The translations under genes and the position numbers were made by a program. From the NCBI GenBank assembly GCA_016791475.1, contig JAEUWI010000034.1, positions 1-64,000 of the forward strand: 64,000 nt of DNA, given 5' to 3'. The notes beneath the pieces were generated by a model. That model saw nothing but the letters and a program-made list of their open reading frames with translations, ran no database searches and had not been told where the DNA came from. Positions within the stretch are counted from its first letter, which is position 1. The number at the start of each line of letters is the position of its first letter. Source of the stretch: Candidatus Hydrogenedentota bacterium (lineage in GTDB: Bacteria; Hydrogenedentota; Hydrogenedentia; Hydrogenedentales; JAEUWI01). Below, piece by piece: positions 1 through 9,688 of this stretch.

Positions 1-459
<459 letters not shown>

Positions 460-563
460 GCTAACCCTCCTCAATGTCGACATCCGAAGAGACGACCACC
501 AGAAAGCCGCGCTGGTGTTCACGAACAGATCTCGCTGGACGTGAAGCCCAACCAACCTTGCGG

Positions 564-1982
564 TCAAAAGTACACGACGGTGGACAGCAGGATGCGGTGC
601 TGGTCGAAATCTTCTTCGAAATCTTTGACTCCTCGCACGAAATCCTTGTTCACACCCAGGCCAGCGCGATACTGATACGCCATATCGATATTCACGCGCT
701 GAAAGAGCTGGACGCCCACGCCGAGCGTGAAACCATAGAACGCATCGGGTTCACCCGTGCCTTTTAACCAGGAATTCTTTTCCCCCGTCGCCGGTTCTTC
801 GTCATAGAAAAGCCCACCGCGCAAGGTCCAGAGTCTTTCCAGAGACTCTTCCGGGTGGCGCGGCACAAAGATATACTCCGCGCCAAGGCGTACGGTGTAG
901 GTGGGCTCCAGGTCCGTGGCGCTCAGGCGCGCATCTACGTTGGAACCGTCCACAAGAGAACGCCGGATCCCCTGGGAATCCTTCATATAGAAATCGTGCC
1001 AGTCTGTCCGGGTAACGTCGAGCGACAGGGTCAGTCGGTCATTGGCGCGGTAGCTCGCGCCGAAGGCCAAGGAATCGGGAAATCTCACCTGACGATCTTC
1101 GCGAATGCTCTGCACGGAAAGGGGACGGAACTTCCGGTGGCGCGAGATTCGCCCGGAATAGTCCACATCGCCCGTGAAGGCGGTGTCATAGCGCAAACCC
1201 ACTTTCCACCGGTCGTCCACGTCCCATAGGAGGCCCAGGGTCATGTTTTCACCTTCGAAATTACGGTAGTCCTCCCTGGTATTGGTAAATCTAAAGCCGG
1301 GAACACCGAAATACATCTCGGACTGGGTGCTTCGGAGGTGCTGCGTCCAACTGTTTTCGTTGAAGGGGGTGCTCCGCCAGAGGTTCAGCGACGCGCCCAC
1401 GGAGAGACGGTGGGTGAGTTCGAAAGCGATTGCTGGACTGACCGTGGACAAACCACCGGACTGCTCGAAATCTATCCGCTGATATACGCTGTGCACCGAG
1501 GGTGCTCGTGAGAGGAGATATCGCTGGCTGCGTCGGAAAGAAAACTTCCGGCTGAAATCATAGCGCTGCTGGTAATTCAGCGACACGGTGATGTTGCGGT
1601 CCATCACGACGAAGGGTACGGGATAGACCAGGGACAGATAGTTGAGTTCGAGATTCTCTATATCGTGGAGTCCCTCAAACTCGGGGTCGCTGGGCGCCCC
1701 GTAGAACTCATCGACAACCCGGTTCCACGCCCCGACGATGGAGAGCTCCGGGCGCTCAAGTTGCACCAGACCGGCGGGATTCCACGAGGCCGCCGTGGCG
1801 TCGTCCGCGATGGCCACGAAGGCATCGGCCATGCCGGCGGCCCGCGCCCCCGCGCCGATGGGGGAGGGGGAAACGGACATATTCAGGTCATCGCTGGGCT
1901 GCGCGAAAGCACACTGCCCCATCACGGTGGCGACGAGGCATGTACCCCAAAGTACGCGGGCGTGATCACTTGAGAACAACAT
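564..1982 (-). CDS. FadL/PorV-like outer-membrane beta-barrel protein
   Basis: The 472-residue protein has a signal peptide (about residues 1-27, ending QCAFAQ). The segment GAGARAAGMADAFVAIADD, followed closely by WNPAGL, is the N-terminal signature of the OmpP1/FadL and PorV/PorQ families. The remainder alternates polar and hydrophobic residues as in beta strands and ends VVYF, a typical barrel C-terminus. The start at 1982 is preceded by GAGAGGGGG. An upstream ATG at 2033 would put 17 residues before the signal peptide and is less likely. The start overlaps the end of the upstream lipoprotein gene by 17 bases, so the two are probably co-translated. The cargo is unknown: a hydrophobic-compound channel or a shuttle for surface proteins are both possible. 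Confidence 0.8.
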   Translation of the reverse strand: MLFSSDHARVLWGTCLVATVMGQCAFAQPSDDLNMSVSPSPIGAGARAAGMADAFVAIADDATAASWNPAGLVQLERPELSIVGAWNRVVDEFYGAPSDPEFEGLHDIENLELNYLSLVYPVPFVVMDRNITVSLNYQQRYDFSRKFSFRRSQRYLLSRAPSVHSVYQRIDFEQSGGLSTVSPAIAFELTHRLSVGASLNLWRSTPFNENSWTQHLRSTQSEMYFGVPGFRFTNTREDYRNFEGENMTLGLLWDVDDRWKVGLRYDTAFTGDVDYSGRISRHRKFRPLSVQSIREDRQVRFPDSLAFGASYRANDRLTLSLDVTRTDWHDFYMKDSQGIRRSLVDGSNVDARLSATDLEPTYTVRLGAEYIFVPRHPEESLERLWTLRGGLFYDEEPATGEKNSWLKGTGEPDAFYGFTLGVGVQLFQRVNIDMAYQYRAGLGVNKDFVRGVKDFEEDFDQHRILLSTVVYF

Positions 1983-4023
1983 AATCCCCCTCTCCAAGTT
2001 CAAGTGCCATGGGCTCCCCATCTCCCGAAACACTGAACAGGTCCGCCGTTGAGAATTTACTGCCCGTGCTCGTTATGAAGCCTTCCGCGAGAATCTCCGG
2101 CTTGCTGCCAATCACCTCGCCTTTGTGAACTACATCCTCCAAGCGATAGACGAGACACTTTCGGTTCTCACGTACCCCTTGTTCCTTTGTGAGAGTCGAG
2201 GTGAGCTCCGGGCTGTCCCACGAGATAACTTCCCCCTGGGCTCGTGGAAACTCCTGCAAAATCCTGACCGCAAGTTGATCGAGCAATTCGTCCACGTCTT
2301 TCTCATCGCCCGCGACGTCAACCCGACCCGTGACAAAAACACCCTTCTCGGAACTGACACCATCGGCTATTATTTCCAAAGTTCCATTGTCCAGATTTGC
2401 CTGAAAAAGCAGCAAGACCTCGAAAGGAATCAGTTGATTTAAGATGAGGGCGCGGTCCGTCGCGCCCAGTTCCGCACTCAACACTTGCTCCCGCAGAACG
2501 GTGTCCAGTTGCTCGCGGTTTACAATGGCAAAGCGATCGGCGAGGGTCTGCTCGCTCCCGGAACCGCCGGCAGTCGAGCCCCGTCTGCCGTGCATCTCGC
2601 CGACTACATGTTGCGTAAGCGTGTCGGCAGGAAGAGACTTCGGCATCATGGCTATGGCGAGCTTGTTCTTCATGTTCTCGAGTTCGCTCGCGTCCCGTTG
2701 AACACTTCGCTCATCGGACGCTTGATTGCCTTGCGTGTCCGTTACGACCGCTTCCAGCGTATTTGGCCCGGGATCGAGCCGCACGCGCCGGGTTATGTAG
2801 ACATCGTTCCGTGCCGGCACGAGACCGATCTCTTCGCCGAGCAGCACGATGCTCTTGATAGGCTCCTTCGAGCGTGCATTCAACGCCACAATGATTTCAT
2901 CCTGATAGTACGCGGCCCCTTCGGGAATGTTGTCCAATCGAATTCGTACAGGCTCAACCGCCACCACCGAGGCGGCGATGCGCTCCCCCGAAAGGAGCTC
3001 CACGGCGTGCTTGGCGTCATTGCTTGCAAGGGCAACGGGCGCGGGGTCGGCGACGTGCTCAGCCGGGAGAGGCGCCTCGCCGTAGGTTCTGTTTCCCAGG
3101 GTATCGTGGGACTCGAACTTGAGCGGCGCGGACTGGGAGAGTACCGAGACTTCGAAGCTGTAGACCCCTGAACCTTGCTCGACGAGCCGGGCTTCGGTGG
3201 TGCCGACCGCCAGCGAAGCCACGCCCGACGCATCGTAAATCTGGCCCGTAACTACACCGGGAATCGTAATCGGTGTGTCGAAGCTGATGGCGGGTCCGTC
3301 CAGATCCGTCTCCAGGGTGACGTCATCGACGAACTCGTTTCCTCCGAGGTCCACAACCCGAACATGTACATGGTTTGATCCGGGCGACAGCGTAACCGGG
3401 TACGAGAAGGCGACTTCTGAGCCAATAACGCGGATGTCGACGGGTACGCCGTTCACTTCGATGCCGGAAACGAAGGTGTCGTCCCGCGCGACTGCGGAAA
3501 ACTCTACCCGAGAGTCGCTCAGGATGCTCTCACCCATCCGTACCTCAAGCGATGGTGGTTCTTTGTCGCCGAGCGCTGCGATGCGTTGCTGCTGGGCCTG
3601 CTTGAAGTAGTGCGCGGCCCGTGCGGAGAACTGGTGATCCAAGCTGGCTTGCAGGTGCTCAACGGCCCGTTCCAGATCGCCCTGATAGTACAAACTGACG
3701 CCGAGTTCACGGTGGGGAAAGTACTCCGGGATGAAGTGCATTCCGTAGGTGCGTGGCCACAGGACATCCCTGCTTCGGGCCATTATCGCGGTTTGAAAGT
3801 CCTGTTCGGCTTCGGGAAATTCACCGCGTTGCTGGTAGGCACGACCGCGCTCATAGTAGTTCCACCAGCGGCCTCGGAAGGGGCCATCCACAATTTTCGC
3901 ATCCTTGGTTCCGGCCAGCCTCAAGGCCGTCCCTGCGCAGCCACCGAATCCCGAAGCGATCCAGACTAGTGCCATAATTGCTGCGATTCTTTGGACGCAA
4001 ACCGTCGCTACCCCCAATTTCAT
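1966..4023 (-). CDS. Lipoprotein with TPR, Ig-like and CsgG-like domains
   Basis: The 685-residue protein carries a signal peptide ending in a lipobox (ASGFGGC, Cys29), so it is probably a lipoprotein. Residues about 50-150 form two to three tetratricopeptide-like helical pairs (WNYYERGRAYQQRGEFPEAE and LGVSLYYQGDLERAVEHL). Residues about 155-440 look like three or four Ig-like beta domains, each beginning near DKEPPSLEV or DLDGPAISF. The C-terminal third (IAMMP..., DRFAIVNREQLDTVLREQ, LIPFEVLLL) resembles the CsgG/curli-assembly fold. A similar domain occurs in the C-terminus of the kinase encoded just upstream. The start codon overlaps the kinase stop (ATGA, 4020-4023). It may act as an envelope adaptor between the kinase and the barrel protein; that is inference. 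Confidence 0.72.
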   Translation of the reverse strand: MKLGVATVCVQRIAAIMALVWIASGFGGCAGTALRLAGTKDAKIVDGPFRGRWWNYYERGRAYQQRGEFPEAEQDFQTAIMARSRDVLWPRTYGMHFIPEYFPHRELGVSLYYQGDLERAVEHLQASLDHQFSARAAHYFKQAQQQRIAALGDKEPPSLEVRMGESILSDSRVEFSAVARDDTFVSGIEVNGVPVDIRVIGSEVAFSYPVTLSPGSNHVHVRVVDLGGNEFVDDVTLETDLDGPAISFDTPITIPGVVTGQIYDASGVASLAVGTTEARLVEQGSGVYSFEVSVLSQSAPLKFESHDTLGNRTYGEAPLPAEHVADPAPVALASNDAKHAVELLSGERIAASVVAVEPVRIRLDNIPEGAAYYQDEIIVALNARSKEPIKSIVLLGEEIGLVPARNDVYITRRVRLDPGPNTLEAVVTDTQGNQASDERSVQRDASELENMKNKLAIAMMPKSLPADTLTQHVVGEMHGRRGSTAGGSGSEQTLADRFAIVNREQLDTVLREQVLSAELGATDRALILNQLIPFEVLLLFQANLDNGTLEIIADGVSSEKGVFVTGRVDVAGDEKDVDELLDQLAVRILQEFPRAQGEVISWDSPELTSTLTKEQGVRENRKCLVYRLEDVVHKGEVIGSKPEILAEGFITSTGSKFSTADLFSVSGDGEPMALELGEGDYVVLK

Positions 4024-6065
4024 TGCACCTCACTCTCCTGAAGTCTTCGCACATACCAGGCGTCGTCGGCATTCGCGGGCACGGATTCAAGATCGGCTCC
4101 CTCAATCGTCACCATGGTTCTCGATGGTCCCGGAGATCCGTTCACCACGACGACGACGCCCTCAAGCGGCGGCCCTTCCACATCAGGGCGGACGTCAAAT
4201 CTCTGTCCCTGCTGAAGACCGACGTCCTGGCCAATGTTCAATACCAGCGTGTTCTTGTCTCGAAAAATCCTGCCCTGCGCGGGGTAGGCATGTTCCAGTG
4301 CCGCTACGAGCGAATCCGCAGCCGCCAGGAGGAGGTCATCGACGGAGAGGAAGGTGTCCACGTCAAGAGACGCGGCTGGAATAATCTTTGTCGTCTCCAC
4401 ATCAGTGACTTCGAGACGAAACCGCTCCTTGGATTGGGGCGTGAGCTGAAGGAAACTTCCAGCCACCATGAGTCGTGCGCCGACAAAATTGCCCAGTTGG
4501 AGTCGGCCCGATTCCGTGCTCAGATCGGCAGACAAGGTCTGCTCCGCGATCAAGGCGCGAATGTTCTTTCGGTCAAGGTACTCGATGCTGGACGATGCTC
4601 GAAATGCGGCGTCCAGCGCTTGATCGAAAACCTGCGCGACACCATTTTGCTCAAGGTAATTACTCTTTTCGGGCTCCCGGGGCAATAGGAAAAACGAAAG
4701 CGGGCGACTCGTCCATCCATCATACTTCACCGGATCCGATTCTCGGGCCCGGATCTTCTCTCCCAGACGGTGGGCCTGTTCCAGTGTGTCTTCGGATGGG
4801 GCAACCCCCTTGTGCTCTTCGATGAAGTCGATATAGGCGTCGACCAGGAGTCGGTTCTCGGTCACCCCTGCCTGCTGCAAGGCCTTAAACAAGGCCAGCG
4901 CGGAATCCAAGTCGCCCGCTTCGACTTCCTCGCGAGCCTGCGCATAGGCTTGCTTCGGATCCGCAATCGCCGCACCCTCCGGTGTTACATTCCAGCGTTG
5001 AACGAGTTGCCCGGACAGTAATAGCAGAATTAGGGCAAGCGCCAGGGCGCAGCCCGCAAGCAATAGACGCCGCGATCCACCTTTGCGGACAACCCTGCGG
5101 CGTGACCTGGTGTCTATCTGCTCGTTTCCTTCCAGCGCACCAATGGCCGTACGCAGCTCCGCCAGGAATTCTTCTGCGGAAGGGTAGCGGTCTCCCGGAT
5201 CGTGCGCGGTCGCTTTGTCGACAATATCCACGACAATGCCCGGAAGGCCCGGGCAGCGTTCTCCAAGTGGTATGCGATCGTTACGGCGAATCTTTTCGAT
5301 GATCTGCCCCGAGGTCGTTCCCACAAAAGGTCTATCTCCGCAGAGCAACTCATACATGGTTACGCCGAGGGAGAAAATGTCGCTCCGGCTGTCGACGGAA
5401 CCTGCCGAAGCCTGCTCTGGCGACATATAGGGTGGGGAACCGCTCAGACCACCAGCGAGGGTGAACTCACCCTCTTCCTCGGAGAGATGCGCGAGTCCGA
5501 AGTCCGCCAATTTCGCGGAGCCTTTATCCGCTTCAAGGAGTATGTTGGCCGGTTTGATGTCCCGGTGGAGAATTCCCGCTTTATGCGCTGCGGAGAGCGC
5601 CGCCGCGCAATCGGCGACAATCCCGAGCGCCTTAAGAACGGGAAGTCCGTTGGGATGTTGCTTCAGCAGATTCTCGGCGCTCGTCTCCACGAATTCGAGA
5701 ACGATGTAACTCTGGGACCCCAGTTCGCCCCACTCGTAGACCTCAACAATGGCGGCCTCCTTTGAGAGCGCCGCCAGTGCACGTGCTTCCCTTTCAAACA
5801 GGGTGCGCCGGCGCGCGTCGAGCGGATTGTGAAGAAACTTGATGGCAACAAAGCGAGCCAACTTCAGATCGCGCGCCTTGTAAACAGCACCAAAGCCACC
5901 GCGCCCCAATACCTCAATGATCTCGAAATTGCCAAGTCTCCGATTGAGCATGGAGTCGGCATCGGCTATCGTGGAGGAGACATTGGTCGGAGGCTGAATG
6001 GCCTCCCCGGGCTTCGGTGGTGTGCCCCCATCTGGATCCGTAATATGCGTGGAATCAATTTCCAA
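4020..6065 (-). CDS. Transmembrane Ser/Thr protein kinase with extracytoplasmic CsgG-like domain
   Basis: Residues about 43-305 are a Hanks-type kinase: glycine loop LGRGGFGAVYKA, VAIK lysine, catalytic HRDIKPANIL, DFGLA, and the activation-segment end SGSPPYMSPEQA. One membrane helix follows (RRLLLAGCALALALILLLL, about 335-353). The remaining 300 residues should be outside the cytoplasm. They hold a short helical repeat, a CsgG-like domain (VFDQALDAAF... EYLDRKNIRALIAEQ... GARLMVAGSF) and a C-terminal beta domain like that of FlgT (GRIFRDKNTLVLNIGQDVGL). PASTA repeats, usual in such kinases, are absent. It is first in a three-gene operon. The ligand and substrates are unknown. Confidence 0.88.
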   Translation of the reverse strand: MEIDSTHITDPDGGTPPKPGEAIQPPTNVSSTIADADSMLNRRLGNFEIIEVLGRGGFGAVYKARDLKLARFVAIKFLHNPLDARRRTLFEREARALAALSKEAAIVEVYEWGELGSQSYIVLEFVETSAENLLKQHPNGLPVLKALGIVADCAAALSAAHKAGILHRDIKPANILLEADKGSAKLADFGLAHLSEEEGEFTLAGGLSGSPPYMSPEQASAGSVDSRSDIFSLGVTMYELLCGDRPFVGTTSGQIIEKIRRNDRIPLGERCPGLPGIVVDIVDKATAHDPGDRYPSAEEFLAELRTAIGALEGNEQIDTRSRRRVVRKGGSRRLLLAGCALALALILLLLSGQLVQRWNVTPEGAAIADPKQAYAQAREEVEAGDLDSALALFKALQQAGVTENRLLVDAYIDFIEEHKGVAPSEDTLEQAHRLGEKIRARESDPVKYDGWTSRPLSFFLLPREPEKSNYLEQNGVAQVFDQALDAAFRASSSIEYLDRKNIRALIAEQTLSADLSTESGRLQLGNFVGARLMVAGSFLQLTPQSKERFRLEVTDVETTKIIPAASLDVDTFLSVDDLLLAAADSLVAALEHAYPAQGRIFRDKNTLVLNIGQDVGLQQGQRFDVRPDVEGPPLEGVVVVVNGSPGPSRTMVTIEGADLESVPANADDAWYVRRLQESEVQ

Positions 6066-6819
6066 AGCTACCTCCCGTCACGCTACGAATCATATCAGAT
6101 TCCAAGCGTCGCTTTTGAAACCGCCACTCCCCTTACTATAAGACCACACAGCCCCGCCAAATGTCCACTATAGGCAAGCATGACCGAAAACAGTACACAG
6201 TTCGTCGAGAAGCCAAGTCGGAGGTTGCTGTGGTGATACTGGACGGATTGTACCCATGACCTGGACTGAATCGTCCGCTGCCGGTCCCCGCCAACCATAA
6301 AGTAATCATTAAAGACTAAAGCAACATGCTTTAGTGTGCGACTCTAGCTTTACTTTTGGCTCCTTTCCTGGCCCGAAAATCGGATTAAGCATACCCGAAA
6401 GTTCCCGCCCCCAGGAAAAAGGCGCACGGGGATTGGGCCAATCACGCCCAATCCATTTGGAATAGATTTTGCTGATGAACCCATTCGCCCTCTTGATTGC
6501 CTGATGCCAATCCATGTACTCTCCAAATCAATTCCTAACACTTGTAATTGTAATACCAGACCAGCGAACACAATCCCGAGCTCGTTACTCATCGAGGAGC
6601 ACTCGGGCTCTTGAAACCCGGCAATGCCGGTGCAACAGTCGAATTCGGCAAAGAGTCCTGTCCGCATAATCGGATGAGAGATGCTCTACCCGGTTCTGGG
6701 CTTTGCGCGAGGGTAAGAGAGACCACGACCACTTGAATGAGACGCCCCGTGCCCATTCCTGCCTGTTTGGCGGCGGGGTGCTGCGCGCTTGCCATGGAAT
6801 ACAAGGGAGGTCTTTAGTT
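6066..6819. other. Divergent intergenic region with two hairpins
   Basis: This gap of about 750 bases separates the leftward kinase operon from the rightward sensor kinase. The open frames here have no recognisable protein features. It holds two inverted repeats: 6316-6336, with 9-base arms ACTAAAGCA and TGCTTTAGT around ACA; and 6430-6454, with 9-base arms GGATTGGGC and GCCCAATCC around a 7-base loop. Neither is followed by a T run, so they are more likely operators or RNA hairpins than terminators. Promoters for both flanking operons must lie here, but none is clear enough to place. Confidence 0.5.
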
Positions 6820-8685
6820 GTGGACATAGTCCTGCCGGAGGGTGCTGACAAGACCCTGATGCTGGGGTGGTTCGTTTGCTCTACCCTTGTGGTGGCAGGT
6901 TTCGCGTTATCCACAGGCGTGAGCCACCTTTTCGACTGGTGGTACCAGCGCCATGATAAGGAAAAGCTGGCGTTCAGCATCATTTGTCTGACGGTCGGGG
7001 GCCATACGATCGCCTTGGTATTCATGAACGAGACCTTAACGGTGGCCGGATATGTGCTCGCCCTCAAAGTGGATCTTTGTCTGCTATTCATCGCACAACC
7101 GGCTTTTGTGTGGTTCGTCACGTGCCACATGCGCGTAAGCTCGCGGCACTTCACGACACTGTTTCTTGCCTACTTCGCCGTGCTGTTTGTCGCCAATATT
7201 CTGTCCGAGAATTCCCTGATGGCTTCCGAAGTGGTTGGCCTGTTTGTATGGCTGTTCCCCGCCGGTGAGCCCCACGTCTCGGCCGTTTTCGTGCCCAGCA
7301 TTTGGAGCCCGCTTTGTTTCGCGGGCACGCTGGCCACCTACGTCTATTGCCTTTTCGTCATCTATCGCGGGCGACGCAATCTCGAACGGACCGAAGTATT
7401 GATCATGGCCGTCTCCCTGGTGTGCATGTTCGCCACCTGGCTCCAGACACTCCTGGTCAATCCCCCGGTACTATCGCTGGTACTCTTGAGTCACTATGCC
7501 TTTCTGGCGTTTATATTCCTCATGGGGAGCGCGCTGGCTTCGCGCTATGGGCGACAGGCACTGGCACTGGCCGATACACACCAGGAGCTTCAGGAGAGCG
7601 AGGAACGGTTTCGCATGGTGGTCGAGAAGGCGCCCGACGCCATTGTGGTGTACGACCTCGAACAGGATCGCCTGGTTGATGCCAACACCAGGGCTACAGA
7701 GCTCTTTGGCTGCAGCCGCCACGAATTGCTGGGATCTACGATGGAGCAATTCCAGTCGCTCTTCTCACTGGAGAGCCTTTCTCCAGCCGAAAGCATTCGC
7801 GCGCTCGGTTACCGTGCAATGGCCGGTGATGAGCAAGTGATAGAAATGGCATTCCAGAATCGTGCGGGAGCGCATTTGATCTGCGAGGTACGGCTGGCGA
7901 GATTGCCGTCGGCGAAACACCAGATTATCCGGGCCAGCTTCATGGATGTATCCGAGCGCAGGCAGGCCGAGAAGCGACACGTGGAATATCAGCGACGACT
8001 TCGGTCGCTTGCCTCGGAACTCGCGCTCACGGAGGAACGCGAACGGAAACGAATCGCCATGTACCTCCACGACGAGGTTGCCCAGGATCTGGTAGCGACG
8101 CAAATGAAACTCAGCGAATTGGCCTCGGAAATTGACGACCAGGGCGTCGGGCAGAAGATTGATACTGTTCAAAAGATGCTCGGAAGCGCCATCGAAGACA
8201 CGTACACGCTGACCTTCGAGTTAAGTCTCCCAATCCTTTATGAGCTGGGGCTGATTCCCGCCATCGAATGGCTTGGGGAAAAGATTTGTGAAAGTGATGG
8301 AATCCACTTTAGACTGATTGACGATGGGCTTCCCAAGCCGTTGAGCAATGATATTCGCTCGGTCTGTTTCGACGTGACGCGCGAATTGCTGCGCAATGTC
8401 GTCAAGCACGCCAGGGCCTCAGAAGTCTCGGTCTCCGTCCGTGCGGAAGACGCGAGGCTGTGGATCGTCATTCAAGATAACGGCGTGGGCTTCGATGTTG
8501 CCGACCTGACTGATATGAAACGCAAAGATGGAGGGTTTGGCATGTTCTGTGTTCGGGAGCGCCTGGAGAATCTTCATGGATCCATTCGGACAGAATCTGA
8601 GTGCGGTCGAGGTACCCGGGTTAGCTTTTGTGCACCGTTGAGCGATGCCGGCGCGGAAACAGGAAGTGCCCAGGATGAAGACTAG
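6820..8685 (+). CDS. Membrane PAS-domain sensor histidine kinase, NarL-type (HisKA_3)
   Basis: The start is GTG at 6820, chosen because AAGGGAGG lies nine bases upstream; it gives 621 residues. The first ~220 residues contain about seven hydrophobic segments, as in 7TM input domains. A PAS domain follows (about 255-385; ESEERFRMVVEKAPDAIVVYD). The dimerisation domain (RKRIAMYLHDEVAQDL) has the phospho-acceptor His near residue 417. The ATPase domain shows the N box (RELLRNVVKHA) and G box (DNGVGFD, GGFGMFCVRERL). This is the architecture of NarX/DesK-type kinases, whose partners are LuxR-type regulators. Such a regulator follows immediately, overlapping by 11 bases. The signal cannot be read from the sequence. 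Confidence 0.9.
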   Translation: MDIVLPEGADKTLMLGWFVCSTLVVAGFALSTGVSHLFDWWYQRHDKEKLAFSIICLTVGGHTIALVFMNETLTVAGYVLALKVDLCLLFIAQPAFVWFVTCHMRVSSRHFTTLFLAYFAVLFVANILSENSLMASEVVGLFVWLFPAGEPHVSAVFVPSIWSPLCFAGTLATYVYCLFVIYRGRRNLERTEVLIMAVSLVCMFATWLQTLLVNPPVLSLVLLSHYAFLAFIFLMGSALASRYGRQALALADTHQELQESEERFRMVVEKAPDAIVVYDLEQDRLVDANTRATELFGCSRHELLGSTMEQFQSLFSLESLSPAESIRALGYRAMAGDEQVIEMAFQNRAGAHLICEVRLARLPSAKHQIIRASFMDVSERRQAEKRHVEYQRRLRSLASELALTEERERKRIAMYLHDEVAQDLVATQMKLSELASEIDDQGVGQKIDTVQKMLGSAIEDTYTLTFELSLPILYELGLIPAIEWLGEKICESDGIHFRLIDDGLPKPLSNDIRSVCFDVTRELLRNVVKHARASEVSVSVRAEDARLWIVIQDNGVGFDVADLTDMKRKDGGFGMFCVRERLENLHGSIRTESECGRGTRVSFCAPLSDAGAETGSAQDED

Positions 8686-9325
8686 AATCTTGCTTGCCGA
8701 CGACCATGAAGTCTTTCGCGAAGGACTTCGCTCCATGATTGAGAAGCATGACGATCTGGAAGTGGTGGGGGACGCCGAAACCGGCCGGGTGGCGGTACGC
8801 ATGGCTACCCAGCTCAAACCGGATATCATCATCATGGACATCGCGATGCCGGACCTGAACGGTATCGAGGCTACCTCCCAGATCCGCGCAAACGTTCCGG
8901 AAGCACGCGTGATTGCGTTGTCGATGCATTCCGACAAGCGCTTTGTAACGGGCATGCTCCGGGCCGGCGCGGTGGGCTATCTTCTCAAGGCGAGCGCTTT
9001 TGATGAAGTCATTCAAGCTACGCGAACAGTGATGAACAACAAGCACTACGTCAGTGGCGATATCGCTGATACCGTGGTGAGCGATTATGTCCGGCAGTTG
9101 ACGGAAGCGGCGCCGGAGCAGCATGCCGCACTCAGCCCACGCGAGCGCGAAGTTTTGCAGCTCCTGGCGGAAGGACACAGTACCAGGAAAATCGCGGAAG
9201 CGCTGCACATCAGCGCTAACACGATAGAAACCCACCGGGCCCACATCATGGCGAAACTGGGCATCAAGACCATCGCCGACCTTGTGAAGTTCGCCATTCG
9301 GGAAGGAATTACGTCGCTTGAATGA
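8675..9325 (+). CDS. NarL/FixJ-type response regulator
   Basis: The 216-residue protein has a receiver domain (1-120) with the acidic pair DD at 9-10, phospho-acceptor Asp55 in IIIMDIAMPD and the conserved Lys in YLLKAS. The LuxR-type helix-turn-helix occupies about 148-210 (LSPREREVLQLLAEGHSTRK... NTIETHRAHIMAKLGI). It is the expected DNA-binding output of the kinase encoded upstream. The ATG at 8675 has AGGAAG eight bases before it and lies inside the end of the kinase gene, so translation is probably coupled. Ten extra upstream codons are open but have no better ribosome site. Confidence 0.93.
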   Translation: MKTRILLADDHEVFREGLRSMIEKHDDLEVVGDAETGRVAVRMATQLKPDIIIMDIAMPDLNGIEATSQIRANVPEARVIALSMHSDKRFVTGMLRAGAVGYLLKASAFDEVIQATRTVMNNKHYVSGDIADTVVSDYVRQLTEAAPEQHAALSPREREVLQLLAEGHSTRKIAEALHISANTIETHRAHIMAKLGIKTIADLVKFAIREGITSLE

Positions 9326-9688
9326 CAAGGATTTCACCGTCTATACAATCTGCGCCGGGGCCACACGTGGGCGGTCTCCTGACATCCGCATGGATACAAT
9401 CAGGTTTTTCCATGGTCATAATCATGGCTTGGCCGATAGGGAAATGCACCAGGATCGTCGATAATGCTGTGGCGTTCTGATGTGGCACGAAGACCGTATT
9501 CCGGCGGGATATGTGCCATTTCCCGGCGCGAGGGTGTGGACATAGCCACGAAGCACGTGCGACACGCGGGCCATCCCGTCAGAAGGGAAGAAGGGCCCCA
9601 AGGTGAGACCTGTCTGGAGGCTGTGGAAGGCTCGGGAGTCGGGTGCTATACTTCTGGAGGTCGAGCGTATCGAGAAAGGGAGAGTGCA
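9326..9688. other. Intergenic region without a supported gene
   Basis: About 360 bases lie between the response regulator and the first pseudopilin gene. The frame of the downstream gene stays open to 9464, but those codons do not resemble a protein N-terminus. A small inverted repeat (CCATG...CATGG) lies near 9410-9428. No promoter or terminator could be placed with confidence. Confidence 0.4.

Noticed and set aside
6095-6667. Minus-strand ORFs of 67-105 codons upstream of the sensor kinase
   Set aside because: They overlap one another and the hairpins and show no protein-like features.
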